Notes under the pieces: generated by a model
The model's input: the letters and a program-made list of their open reading frames with translations, nothing else
Databases searched by the model: none
Told to the model about the DNA's origin: nothing
Shown: piece by piece, positions 8,136 to 16,119 of the stretch
Layout: each line of letters starts with the position of its first letter
Numbering within the stretch: the first letter of the stretch is position 1
Program-made: the position numbers and the translations under genes
Assembly: GCF_003602235.1 (NCBI RefSeq)
Contig: NZ_QZVS01000095.1
Location: 62,356 to 126,355 of the forward strand
Length of the DNA: 64,000 nt
Direction of reading: 5' to 3'
DNA from: Cryobacterium melibiosiphilum
Lineage (GTDB): Bacteria; Actinomycetota; Actinomycetes; Actinomycetales; Microbacteriaceae

Positions 8136-8875
8136 ATGTCATTGACACTCCCGTCGGACTGACGCGGGTGTCGGTGCGCGAGGTGCGTCGGCGCCTGGCG
8201 CTGGGCAACTTCACCGCCGTGCGCGCCGGCGTGGGCGCGCCGCTGCCGGTGCGGTATCCGGGTTCGTGGCGGGGGCCCGCGACCCCGGCGCACCCAGCAT
8301 CGGCGGCGCCGCCCCCACCGTCGTGGTGCACGTCAACGCTGCCGACCTCGACACCGGCACCGGCGTCGGCTGGATCGACGGCCTCGACGCCCCCCTCCCT
8401 CACCACCGTCACCGACCTCATGAAAATCAGCACCGTCGAACCCATCGTCTACAACACAAACGGCCAGCTCGTGCAGGTCGGCAGCCCACAGAACCGCCGC
8501 AAACGCCTCTTCGACCACCTCCAACGCCGCGCCATCACCGCCCGCGACGGCGGCTGCGTCATCCCCGGCTGCACCGTGCCCGCCTACTTCTGCGAACTCA
8601 ACCACGTCATCCCCTACAGCCAAGGCGGAGACAACGTCATCTCCAACGGCTGCACCATCTGCTGGTGGCACCACCAAAGCCTCGACAACCTCGGCGGCCG
8701 GCGCGTCCGCATGATCAACGGCCAACCCCACGTCACAGCACCACACTGGCTCGACCCCACCGACACCTGGCGACCACCCCAAAAACACCGCGCCAGCACA
8801 CCCAGCACACCCAGCACACCCAGCACACCCAGCACACCCAGCAGACCCAGCAGACCCAGCAGACCCAGCAGCTAG
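8136..8875 (+). pseudogene. Broken DUF222/HNH endonuclease-like gene
   Basis: Fragments of one DUF222-HNH protein lie in three frames. The start ATG (8136) reads into a stop after eight codons. From about 8138 another frame encodes VGLTRVSVREVRRRLALGN and PLPVRYPG, matching the mid-DUF222 region of the paralogue at 56827. From about 8263 a third frame encodes PTVVVHVNAADLDTGTGVGW. Near 8395 the reading shifts by one base to give the intact HNH domain (CVIPGCTVPAYFCELNHVIP, then CWWHHQSLD). The N-terminal part of DUF222 and a central segment are deleted. The tail is a 9-nt repeat encoding STP/SRP units. A shortened protein from the GTG at 8168 could still contain the HNH domain. Confidence 0.8.
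8794..8871 (+). repeat. 9-nt tandem repeat CAGCACACC / CAGCAGACC
   Basis: Five CAGCACACC units are followed by three CAGCAGACC units and a partial one, in frame with the HNH fragment and encoding STP/SRP repeats. The gradient from one variant to the other points to slippage-driven growth. Confidence 0.9.
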
Positions 8876-8897
8876 AACGTAGGCCAGCAGCTAGAAC
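8865..8897 (+). repeat. Direct repeat that includes a stop codon
   Basis: CCAGCAGCTAGAAC occurs at 8865-8878 and 8884-8897. The first copy contains the TAG that ends the HNH fragment. Confidence 0.85.
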
Positions 8898-8922
8898 CCA
8901 GGCTCACGCGGCCCGCCAAGCG

Positions 8923-9885
8923 CTACCGCAGGGCAGCGGCCACATCGAGGCCCGATCGCACGGCGCGGGCGACGCCCGTCGGATGTTCGACATCGCGCTC
9001 CAGGCCGAAGGCGTCGCCGGCCAGATAGATGCCGGGCGCGCCCTGGTTCGCGTCGAAGGTCGTGTTCGGCACCGTGACGCGGGCGTTGGCGTAGCGCCAG
9101 CGTTTCAGGTCGGAATTCATGACTCGGGCCCCGGGATACAGGCGACGCAGTTCGTGCAGCAGCAGGGCGTGCGCAAAGTTCGCGTCAACGTTGGCGTTCA
9201 GGGCGCTCCACTGGCTGTTCGCGAACAGTTCCAGCCACACCAGGCCGGTGTCGTCGCGGTGCCGCATCCGAATCAGGTCGATGACCGCGGACTCATCGAG
9301 AAAGTGCTCGCTCTTTTCCGGGCCGACCACGACGCAGAGCAGCACGTCGCGCCGTGCGTATCGGACTGCGGCCAATGGCGCGGTGACATCGACCCCGCTC
9401 AGCCGCAGAATCTCGGCGCTCTGCGGCATCGGTGCGGTCAGCACGACCTGTTGGGCAGCAATCGGGTCGCCGGTGCCGTGGGGCACGACGTGGATCAGGC
9501 CGTTGTCCTGCACATCGAGGTGGGTGACAAAGGTGCGCTGCACGACCGCGCCGGCGGCCCACAGCTCGGCGATCTCGCCGGCGGGCTTCCTAAACGCCCA
9601 CTCGCTCGCCCAGTCGCTGTCGGCGACGCGCGTGAAAGTGGCCCCCGTGCGACGACCGATCTCGGCGATCACCCCGGCATCCTCTGTCGTGATGCTGGCG
9701 ACGGATGCGTTCAGCAGCATTCCGCCGAGCGGACGACTGGCGAGGCGGCCGCCGGGGCGAGACCCCTTGTCGAGAAGCAGCACCGACTGCCCCCGGGCTT
9801 TCAGCGCATGGGCGATGGTGAGCCCGCACACGCCCGCTCCGACGACGACGACATCCCACGTGTGTAGTTCCCCAGGCTTCGGCAT
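8923..9885 (-). CDS. Renalase-like FAD-dependent oxidoreductase
   Basis: 320 residues. The N-terminal Rossmann motif VVVVGAGVCGLTIAHAL (about residues 11-27) and the following LLLDKGSRPGGRL bind the FAD ADP moiety, as in the renalase / amine-oxidase-related flavoproteins. A C-terminal FAD motif GIYLAGDAFG also fits. The length matches bacterial renalase-like proteins, which oxidise isomeric dihydronicotinamides or remain uncharacterised. The middle section HLDVQDNGL and VVLTAPMPQSAEIL matches the substrate-domain layout. It appears monocistronic, with a leaderless start. Confidence 0.85.
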   Translation of the reverse strand: MPKPGELHTWDVVVVGAGVCGLTIAHALKARGQSVLLLDKGSRPGGRLASRPLGGMLLNASVASITTEDAGVIAEIGRRTGATFTRVADSDWASEWAFRKPAGEIAELWAAGAVVQRTFVTHLDVQDNGLIHVVPHGTGDPIAAQQVVLTAPMPQSAEILRLSGVDVTAPLAAVRYARRDVLLCVVVGPEKSEHFLDESAVIDLIRMRHRDDTGLVWLELFANSQWSALNANVDANFAHALLLHELRRLYPGARVMNSDLKRWRYANARVTVPNTTFDANQGAPGIYLAGDAFGLERDVEHPTGVARAVRSGLDVAAALR

Positions 9886-9891
9886 GAGCGA

Positions 9892-9897
9892 AGGCTA
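9892..9897 (-). promoter_or_regulatory. -10 element TAGCCT, leaderless
   Basis: TAGCCT (minus strand) is 6 nt before the flavoprotein ATG at 9885. Confidence 0.5.
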
Positions 9898-10047
9898 TTG
9901 CACGCGCACGCACGTTGCATCCACGGCGCATTCCCTGCGCGCGGGCGCTGTGCGCGGTTCCACGTAGCGGTGACGGATCAGGTACTCCCAAGTCCCCAAG
10001 CCGGCCCGTTCACGGCAACGATCGAGCGCAGCGCCCCCGGCGCTGGC

Positions 10048-10108
10048 GCCGCTGAGTGGCGCCGCTGAGTGGCGCCGTTGAGTGGAGCCGCTGAGTGGAG
10101 CCGAGTGG
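10048..10108. repeat. 13-nt tandem repeat GCCGCTGAGTGGC
   Basis: Four imperfect copies (10048, 10061, 10074, 10087) plus a partial copy, in the divergent gap between the flavoprotein gene and malQ. The last two copies share a C-to-A change, showing stepwise duplication. Confidence 0.85.
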
Positions 10109-10157
10109 CCGCCCGCTTGGGGGCCACCACCACCCCTGACCGGCCGAAGTCGCCCAA

Positions 10158-10163
10158 TAGAGT
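10158..10163 (+). promoter_or_regulatory. -10 element TAGAGT, leaderless
   Basis: TAGAGT is 6 nt before the malQ ATG at 10170; the in-frame GTG at 10164 would lie within the spacer. Confidence 0.55.
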
Positions 10164-10169
10164 GTGCGT

Positions 10170-12473
10170 ATGAACACCGTTCCCCTGAACGACGACGTCG
10201 TCGACGCCCCGAATCTTGACCCGCACGATTCGGCTGATTCGGTAGGTCCGGCAGGTCCGGCAGGTCCGGCAGGTCCGAGCGAGGAGTTGCTCGCCCTGGC
10301 CCACGACCACGGCGTGGATACCTGGTTCTGGGGTGGCGATGGCGCGCAGATCTCGGTGAGTCGCAGCACCTTGCTCGCCGTGCTCGCCGCCCTCGGTGTC
10401 GCTGCCGAGACCGCCGATGATGTGGCGGCTGCCCGCCGGGAGTTCGCCCTCGCGCCCTGGCGCCGCCTGCTGCCGCCGGTTGTCGTCGTGCAGGACTCGT
10501 CGATTCAAAACGGCACGGCCGCGGGCGTGCCGGTACACGCGCGGCAGGGAGCATCCGTCGATGTCTGGCTGATCTGCGAAGACGGCAGCCGCCGCGATCT
10601 GCTCCAGGTCGACGAATGGTGGGACACCCAGACCATCGACGGGGTCACGGTGAGTCGGCGCATCTTCGAGATTCCCGGCGACCTGGGGCTCGGGTGGCAT
10701 GTGCTGCACGCTGAGAGCGAGGGTGCCGAGGGTGCCGAGGGGAGGGGCGGGAGCGGAGCGACCGACGGAGACGCCGCGAGCCGGCGCGAGGCATCCGCTT
10801 TTCTGGTGGTCACGCCGAGCCACCTCGACAACCCGCCGGCGCTCGACGGGCAGCGGGCGTGGGGCCTGATGGCGCAACTGTATTCGGTGCGGTCGACGCG
10901 GTCGTGGGGCATCGGGGACTTCGCCGACCTCGCCGACCTGGCCGCGATCGGCGGAGCCCAGTACGGTGCCGGTTTCGTTCTGGTGAACCCGCTGCACGCG
11001 GCCGCACCGGCACCGCCCGTGGAACCCTCGCCCTACCTGCCGACCAGCCGTCGGTTCTTCCACCCGATCTATTTGCGGGTCGAAGACGTGCCCGAATACG
11101 CCTATCTGCCGGCGGATGCTCGCACTCGCATCGATGACCTGGCCGAGCGGATGCACGCCGCCAACGCCGATCCCGACCGGCTCGACCGTGACGCGACCTA
11201 CAGCGCCAAGCTCGAGGCCCTCGCCCTGATTCACGATGTGCCCCGGCGTGCGGCCCGTCAGCAGCAGTTCGCGGCCTTCCGCGCCCGCGGCGGGGACGCG
11301 TTGGCGGATTTCGCCCTCTGGTGCGCCCTCACCGAGAAGTTCGCGCCAGATGCCCCGGAGTGGGACGTGCAGCCGAGCGGGCCGCGCAGTGCCTTCGCAC
11401 TCGGGCAGAAAGACGAGCTTGCCGATCGCATCGAGTTCCACAGCTGGCTGCAGTGGCTGTGCGACGAGCAGCTCGAGAGCGCGCAGCGCTCCGCCCTGAA
11501 GGCTGGCATGCCGCTCGGCATCGTGCACGACCTGCCGGTGGGCGTTCAGGCCAGGGGAGCGGATGCCTGGACCCTGCACGGCGTGCTGGCCGCCGGGGTG
11601 ACCGTGGGCGCTCCGCCGGACATGTTCAACAATCAGGGGCAGAACTGGTCGCAGCCGCCGTGGCACCCGTCCCGGCTCGCCGAGACCGGCTATGCGGCCT
11701 ACCGGGACATGCTGCGCAGCGTTCTGCGGCATGCCGGCGGTATTCGGGTCGACCACGTGCTGGGGCTGTTTCGGCTGTGGTGGATCCCGGCCGGTGCCAG
11801 CCCGACGCAGGGCACCTACGTGCACTACGACCACGAGGCCCTGATCGGTATCCTCGCTCTCGAGGCCCAGCGGGCCGGCGCGATCGTTGTCGGCGAGGAC
11901 CTCGGCGTGTTCGAGCCGTGGGTGCGCGATTACCTCGTGGAACGCGGTATTTTCGGCACCTCGATCCTCTGGTTCGAACGGTATAACGGCGTTCCACTGG
12001 CGCCCGAACACTACCGCCAGCAGTGCCTGACGAGCGTGAACACGCACGACCTGCCGCCCACGACCGGGTACCTCGCCGGAGACCACATCACCCTGCGCGA
12101 ATCCCTCGGCATTCTCGCACGCCCGGTCACCGAGGAACGCGCCATCGACGCCGCCGAACAGCAATCGGTGCTGGCGCTGGCACGAGAGCGAGGGTTGTTG
12201 CCGGGTGCGGCGACGGATGCCGCGCCATCCGTTCAGCAGACCGTCGAGGCCTTGTACGCACTCACCGCCCTCACCCCCTCGACGCTGCTCGGGGTCGCTC
12301 TCGTCGACGCGGTCGGCGAGCGACGCACCCAGAACCAGCCCGGCACGGTGGATGAGTACCCGAACTGGCGGGTTCCGCTCGCCGGACCGGACGGTCGCCC
12401 GGTACTCGTCGATGACCTGCCCACCAGTGAGCGATTCGCCGCCCTCGTGCGTGCAATCGGCGGCATCCGCTGA
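10170..12473 (+). CDS. malQ: 4-alpha-glucanotransferase (amylomaltase)
   Basis: 767 residues, the long actinobacterial form of GH77, which transfers maltosyl/glucan chains between malto-oligosaccharides in the cytoplasm. Signature sequences are present: the nucleophile Asp in GIRVDHVLGLFRLWWIP, the acid/base Glu in VVGEDLGVFEPWV, and the transition-state Asp in NTHDLPPT. The first ~170 residues form the N-terminal beta-rich domain typical of this form, preceded by an in-frame GPA repeat encoded by 9-nt units (10245-10277). A second low-complexity patch, EGAEGAEGRGG, follows near residue 185. It stands alone without other maltose genes. The ATG is chosen over the GTG two codons upstream because of the leaderless -10 spacing. 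Confidence 0.95.
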   Translation: MNTVPLNDDVVDAPNLDPHDSADSVGPAGPAGPAGPSEELLALAHDHGVDTWFWGGDGAQISVSRSTLLAVLAALGVAAETADDVAAARREFALAPWRRLLPPVVVVQDSSIQNGTAAGVPVHARQGASVDVWLICEDGSRRDLLQVDEWWDTQTIDGVTVSRRIFEIPGDLGLGWHVLHAESEGAEGAEGRGGSGATDGDAASRREASAFLVVTPSHLDNPPALDGQRAWGLMAQLYSVRSTRSWGIGDFADLADLAAIGGAQYGAGFVLVNPLHAAAPAPPVEPSPYLPTSRRFFHPIYLRVEDVPEYAYLPADARTRIDDLAERMHAANADPDRLDRDATYSAKLEALALIHDVPRRAARQQQFAAFRARGGDALADFALWCALTEKFAPDAPEWDVQPSGPRSAFALGQKDELADRIEFHSWLQWLCDEQLESAQRSALKAGMPLGIVHDLPVGVQARGADAWTLHGVLAAGVTVGAPPDMFNNQGQNWSQPPWHPSRLAETGYAAYRDMLRSVLRHAGGIRVDHVLGLFRLWWIPAGASPTQGTYVHYDHEALIGILALEAQRAGAIVVGEDLGVFEPWVRDYLVERGIFGTSILWFERYNGVPLAPEHYRQQCLTSVNTHDLPPTTGYLAGDHITLRESLGILARPVTEERAIDAAEQQSVLALARERGLLPGAATDAAPSVQQTVEALYALTALTPSTLLGVALVDAVGERRTQNQPGTVDEYPNWRVPLAGPDGRPVLVDDLPTSERFAALVRAIGGIR

Positions 12474-12500
12474 CCGCCGCTGACCGCCGCCGACCGCCGA
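12471..12500 (+). repeat. 10-nt tandem repeat starting at the malQ stop codon
   Basis: TGACCGCCGC occurs twice, followed by CGACCGCCGA. The first three bases of the first unit are the malQ stop codon. Confidence 0.85.
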
Positions 12501-12591
12501 CGCCCGGGCGGCTGCCCTCACGCTGGCCCTCACGCTGAGCGCGAGTGTTGCGCCGCTCAACGTGGCCAGCTGTCCAACGTTCAGGGCCGAG

Positions 12592-12655
12592 CGCGGGTAC
12601 TGCGCCGCTGCGCGGGTGCTGCGCCGTTACGCGGGTGCTGCGCCGCTACGCGGGA
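12592..12655. repeat. 19-nt tandem repeat
   Basis: Three copies of CGCGGGTGCTGCGCCGYTA plus a partial fourth, in the gap between malQ and the acetyltransferase gene. Nothing else is seen in that gap apart from the promoter at its end. Confidence 0.85.
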
Positions 12656-12690
12656 AGTGTGCCGAACAGGTCACTTCCTACCCGGCTTGG

Positions 12691-12696
12691 TAGCGT
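12691..12696 (+). promoter_or_regulatory. -10 element TAGCGT, leaderless
   Basis: TAGCGT is 6 nt before the ATG at 12703. Confidence 0.5.
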
Positions 12697-12702
12697 CGGA
12701 CC

Positions 12703-13209
12703 ATGCTGATTCGTGCCTACGACGCCCGGGATATCCGGGACGCCGAGGCGAGCCTCGCCGTGTTCCAGCGGGCAATTCGGGTCACGGCCAGCCGGGACTA
12801 CTCGCCCGAGCAGATCGCGGTCTGGGCGCCGGACAACGTGAACATCACTGTCTGGGCGGCGAAACGGGTGGCGGCAGGCACCGTCGTGGCCACGATCAAC
12901 GGCCGCGTCGTGGGTTTCACCGACGTCGACGATCGCGGCTACATCGACATGATGTTCGTGGATCCGAGTGTCTCCGGTCGCGGCGTCGCGACCGCTTTGC
13001 TGGCGTGGGTCGGGGAGTTGGCCCGGAGCCGCGGCATCCGTCAGCTGACCAGCCACGTCAGCCTCACGGCCCAAGCATTCTTCGAGAAGAACGGGTTTGT
13101 CGTCGTCGAGGAGCGGCATCCGGTGCGAGGAGGTGTGGCCCTGACGAATTTCCTGATGCGGCGCGCAGTGATTGACGCGCCGGTCGACACTGCCCCGGTC
13201 GCAACCTAG
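12703..13209 (+). CDS. GNAT-family N-acetyltransferase
   Basis: 168 residues. The acetyl-CoA pyrophosphate-binding loop is visible as VSGRGVATALL (the Q/RxxGxG/A motif), preceded by the beta-4 strand YIDMMFVDPSV. The C-terminus, SLTAQAFFEKNGFVVVEE, matches the YafP-like branch in which 'A..fYek.GF' closes the fold. The acceptor substrate cannot be deduced. Its TAG is the first half of the -10 element for the next gene, which begins 11 nt later. Confidence 0.9.
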   Translation: MLIRAYDARDIRDAEASLAVFQRAIRVTASRDYSPEQIAVWAPDNVNITVWAAKRVAAGTVVATINGRVVGFTDVDDRGYIDMMFVDPSVSGRGVATALLAWVGELARSRGIRQLTSHVSLTAQAFFEKNGFVVVEERHPVRGGVALTNFLMRRAVIDAPVDTAPVAT

Positions 13210-13212
13210 GCT
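13207..13212 (+). promoter_or_regulatory. -10 element TAGGCT sharing a stop codon
   Basis: The TAG of the acetyltransferase gene forms the first half of TAGGCT, which lies 7 nt before the ATG at 13220. Confidence 0.5.
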
Positions 13213-13219
13213 GGCAGCC

Positions 13220-13840
13220 ATGACCGGCAAGAAGGACCGCAGCGATTCCCGACTCAATGTCGCCCGCTATCAGATTGAGCGGATGCTCTCGCCCGAGGAA
13301 CTCGCGGATCGCCCGGAACCGGAACCCGAGCAGAACCAGGCCGGGCAATCCATGATGGAGGCCCGCGCCCAATACGTGGAAATGGCCATTCAGCAGGCGA
13401 TTCGCCGGGGCGAGTTCGACAACCTGCCCGGCGCCGGCAAACCGCTCGCCAACCTGGAGCACGGCTACGACCCGGACTGGTGGATTCGCCAGAAGATCGA
13501 GCGAGAGAAGATCACCGGCCTCGGGCCACCCGCCCTCACCCTGCGCACCGAGAACGCCGAACTCGATGCGCGGCTCGACCGGGCACCGTCCGAGTCAGCG
13601 GTCACGGGCATCCTGACCGACTTCAATGCCCGGGTGGTGGCGGCCCGGCGGCAGCTTCAGGGCGGTCCGCCCGTGGTCACGCCGACCCGCGATGTCGCCG
13701 AGCAGGTCGTGCTCTGGCGAGAGCGACGGGCCGCCCGTGCCGAGGCGGCACAGCAGCAGCGCGCGCGTGACGCGGCCGAGCTCGCCGCCATGACCTGGCG
13801 TGACCGCCGTCGGGCCGCGCGCGCCCGGTCTCGCGGCTGA
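13220..13840 (+). CDS. DUF1992 / DnaJ-homologue-subfamily-C-28-like protein
   Basis: 206 residues. The DUF1992 core is unmistakable: QQAIRRGEFDNLPGAGKPL followed by the acidic WWIRQKIEREKITG stretch. The C-terminal third is an Ala/Arg-rich coiled-coil-like helix (VLWRERRAARAEAAQQQRAR). The family is widespread in bacteria and homologous to part of the eukaryotic DNAJC28; no activity is established. An upstream in-frame start would lie inside the acetyltransferase gene and is rejected in favour of MTGKKDRSD. Confidence 0.9.
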   Translation: MTGKKDRSDSRLNVARYQIERMLSPEELADRPEPEPEQNQAGQSMMEARAQYVEMAIQQAIRRGEFDNLPGAGKPLANLEHGYDPDWWIRQKIEREKITGLGPPALTLRTENAELDARLDRAPSESAVTGILTDFNARVVAARRQLQGGPPVVTPTRDVAEQVVLWRERRAARAEAAQQQRARDAAELAAMTWRDRRRAARARSRG

Positions 13841-13876
13841 GGCGCGCGATCGCTGCAGCGTGCGATCGCTGCTGCG

Positions 13877-13943
13877 CAGGGCCGCTGAGGTGCAGGGCCG
13901 CTGCTGCGCAGGGCCGCTGAGGTGCAGGGCCGCTGAGGTGCAG
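13877..13943. repeat. 16-nt tandem repeat CAGGGCCGCTGAGGTG
   Basis: Four units (13877, 13893, 13909, 13925), the second carrying GCTGCG in place of GAGGTG. The repeat lies in the convergent gap before the terminator. Confidence 0.85.
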
Positions 13944-14014
13944 AGAAAACACCCTTGATACCGTCGCGAGGGCACGTTATCCGTACCTCGGCCACAATGG
14001 GCGGTGCACGGCAC

Positions 14015-14071
14015 TGAGATACGGAAAAAGCACCCTCGTCGTCACAACGAGGGTGCTTTTTCCGTATCTCA
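14015..14071. terminator. Bidirectional terminator, hairpin family member
   Basis: Perfect 25-bp arms 14015-14039 and 14047-14071, extended outward by further pairs after one mismatch. The GC-rich core is followed by TTTTTCC on both strands, which fits intrinsic termination in both directions between the convergent DUF1992 and helicase genes. The left arm TGAGATACGGAAAAAGC belongs to the repeat family seen at 32864, 33016, 33108, 34181 and 38262. Confidence 0.85.
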
Positions 14072-14114
14072 CTGCCGGTTACCCGAGAACCGAAGTGCCC
14101 GGGCGAGCGGATGC

Positions 14115-15929
14115 CTAGCGGCTCGCGCCACCCTTGTCGGCGCGCAGCTCAATGAGCTTTCCGCTGATGCGGGTCGCGGAGAGCTTCGAGAAGACATCGC
14201 TCGACAGGTCGGCCGGCAGCTCGACGAGCGAGAACTCGGGAAGAATCTTGATGTGCCCGAAGTCGTCGCGGCTCAGGCCGCCCTCGTTCGCGAGCGCTCC
14301 CACGATCTGGCGCGGCTCCACCTTGTGGCGCTTGCCGACCTCGATGCGGTACTGGGCCATCGGCTTGCCGCTCGAGCGCACGGGACGCTCGCTGCGCGGG
14401 GCGTGCTCGCGGTCGCCGCGGTTGCCGCGGTCCCCGTAGCTGTCGCGGTTGTCGCGACGGTCATCACGTCCACCACGGTCGTTGCCGCGATCGTTACGGT
14501 CGCCGTAGCGCTCGTTGCTGCGTTCGGTGCGCTCTTCGCGGTCGTGGCGCTGCTGGGCGCGCACGTCTTCGGCGTTCAGCAGCAGGGGAGTCTCGCCCTG
14601 GCCGACCACCGCGAGGGCGGCGGCCACGTCGACCTCGGGCACGTCGTGGTGGGACACGTAGTGCGCGATGATGTCGCGGAACTTCGAGATGCGGTCGGTC
14701 TCGTCGAGCGCGGCGGTGATGGCGTCGTCGAAGCGGGTCAGGCGTGTGACGTTCACGTCTTCGACGCTCGGCAGCTGCATCTGCGTCAGCGGCTGGCGGG
14801 TGGCCTTCTCGATCGCGGTCAGCAGGCGACGCTCACGCGGGGTGACGAAGCTGATGGCCGCACCGCTGCGTCCGGCGCGGCCGGTGCGGCCGATGCGGTG
14901 CACGTAGGACTCGGTGTCGATCGGGATGTCGTAGTTGATGACGTGGCTGATGCGCTCCACGTCGAGGCCGCGAGCGGCGACATCCGTTGCGACCAGAATG
15001 TCGAGCTTGCCGCTCTTGAGCTGGTTCACGGTGCGTTCGCGCTGTACCTGCTGCACGTCACCGTTGATCGCCATCGCCGAGTAGCCGCGGGCGCGCAGCT
15101 TCTCAGCGAGCAGCTCCGTCTCGCTCTTGGTGCGGGCGAAGATAATCATGCCCTCGAAGTTCTCGACCTCGAGGATGCGGGTCAGCGCGTCGAGCTTCTG
15201 GCCGTAGGACACGATCAGGTAGCGCTGGGTGGTGTTCACGCTGGTCGTGGTCTTGTTCTTGACCGTGATCTCGGCGGGGTCGTTCAGGTACTTCTTCGAG
15301 ATGCGGCGAATCTGCGCCGGCATCGTCGCCGAGAACAGGGCGACCTGCTTGTCGTCGGGGGTGTCGGCGAGGATCGTCTCGATGTCCTCGACGAAGCCCA
15401 TGTTCAGCATCTCGTCGGCCTCATCGAGCACGAGGTACTTCAGCTCGGAGAGGTCGAGGGTGCCCTTGGCGAGGTGGTCCATGATGCGTCCGGGGGTACC
15501 GACAACGACGTGCACCCCGCGACGCAGGGCGGACAGCTGCTGGCCGTAGCCCTGTCCGCCGTAGACGGGCAGCACGTGCACGCCCTTCATGTGGGCGGCG
15601 TACTTCTCGAACGCCTCGCACACCTGCAGGGCCAGTTCGCGGGTCGGCGCGAGCACGAGGGCCTGTGGGTTCTTCTGCGACAGGTCGAGGCGGTTCAGGA
15701 TCGGCAGCGCGAACGCGGCCGTCTTGCCGGTACCGGTCTGGGCGAGTCCGACGACGTCGCGGCCGTCGAGAAGCGGGGGGATCGTCGCGGCCTGAATGGC
15801 GGACGGTGTTTCGTAGCCGACGACCTTGAGCGCCTTGAGCATGGCGTCATTGAGTCCGAGATCGGCGAAAGTGATCGCAGTTGAGGCAGCGTCGGCCTCG
15901 CCCTGCGTGGTGGTGTCAGAAAGCGTCAT
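14115..15929 (-). CDS. deaD: DEAD-box ATP-dependent RNA helicase (DeaD/CsdA type)
   Basis: 604 residues. All helicase motifs are in order: Q-motif FADLGLNDAML, motif I AQTGTGKT, Ia PTRELALQ, Ib TPGRIMD, II DEAD, III SAT, V ATDVAARGLDV and VI HRIGRTGRAGR. An Arg/Asp/Gly-rich linker follows (NERYGDRNDRGNDRGG and repeats). The last ~80 residues form a DbpA-like RNA-binding domain (RIEVGKRHKVEPRQIVGALA). Such enzymes unwind structured RNA during ribosome assembly and in the cold. The start MTLSDTTTQ is chosen because the longer frame would run into the 12-nt repeat region at 16029. Confidence 0.95.
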   Translation of the reverse strand: MTLSDTTTQGEADAASTAITFADLGLNDAMLKALKVVGYETPSAIQAATIPPLLDGRDVVGLAQTGTGKTAAFALPILNRLDLSQKNPQALVLAPTRELALQVCEAFEKYAAHMKGVHVLPVYGGQGYGQQLSALRRGVHVVVGTPGRIMDHLAKGTLDLSELKYLVLDEADEMLNMGFVEDIETILADTPDDKQVALFSATMPAQIRRISKKYLNDPAEITVKNKTTTSVNTTQRYLIVSYGQKLDALTRILEVENFEGMIIFARTKSETELLAEKLRARGYSAMAINGDVQQVQRERTVNQLKSGKLDILVATDVAARGLDVERISHVINYDIPIDTESYVHRIGRTGRAGRSGAAISFVTPRERRLLTAIEKATRQPLTQMQLPSVEDVNVTRLTRFDDAITAALDETDRISKFRDIIAHYVSHHDVPEVDVAAALAVVGQGETPLLLNAEDVRAQQRHDREERTERSNERYGDRNDRGNDRGGRDDRRDNRDSYGDRGNRGDREHAPRSERPVRSSGKPMAQYRIEVGKRHKVEPRQIVGALANEGGLSRDDFGHIKILPEFSLVELPADLSSDVFSKLSATRISGKLIELRADKGGASR

Positions 15930-15936
15930 AGTATCA

Positions 15937-15942
15937 ACGGTA
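15937..15942 (-). promoter_or_regulatory. -10 element TACCGT, leaderless
   Basis: TACCGT (minus strand) is 7 nt before the helicase ATG at 15929. Confidence 0.4.
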
Positions 15943-16028
15943 GTCGAAGTCTGCGGCCGAAGCCGCCTCGAAGCGCTCGTGCGCGGGTTCGCAAGCCCCT
16001 TTGTAGGTCTGTTACGGGTAGATTTAAC

Positions 16029-16064
16029 GTTCAACCCACTGTTCAGTCCACTCTTCAACAGCGC
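16029..16064. repeat. 12-nt tandem repeat in a divergent promoter region
   Basis: GTTCAACCCACT, GTTCAGTCCACT and a degenerate third unit follow one another between deaD and the solute-binding-protein gene. They could be spaced protein-binding sites or simple slippage products. Confidence 0.6.
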
Positions 16065-16119
16065 CTGTGTTGATCAAACTGCTCGCCTGGGCGACCATCC
16101 CACGAAAGTGACACCGTCT

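Noticed and set aside
8266-9867. Long plus-strand ORF of about 530 codons spanning the HNH fragment and the flavoprotein gene.
   Set aside because: Only its first ~40 codons match a DUF222/HNH protein; the rest is antisense to the clear FAD oxidoreductase gene and has low-complexity Arg/His/Pro composition.
9895-10035. Minus-strand stretch reading AALDRCRERAGLGTWEYL to a TAG, with GC-rich third positions.
   Set aside because: No start codon with a promoter or ribosome site; the upstream part runs into a 13-nt repeat. It may be a gene remnant, but support is too thin to call.
9978-12560. 860-codon minus-strand ORF antisense to malQ.
   Set aside because: A shadow frame produced by GC3 bias; malQ on the other strand has all family motifs.
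14004-15884. 626-codon ORF antisense to the DEAD-box helicase.
   Set aside because: All helicase motifs are on the minus strand; this frame is Val/Ala/Gly shadow sequence.
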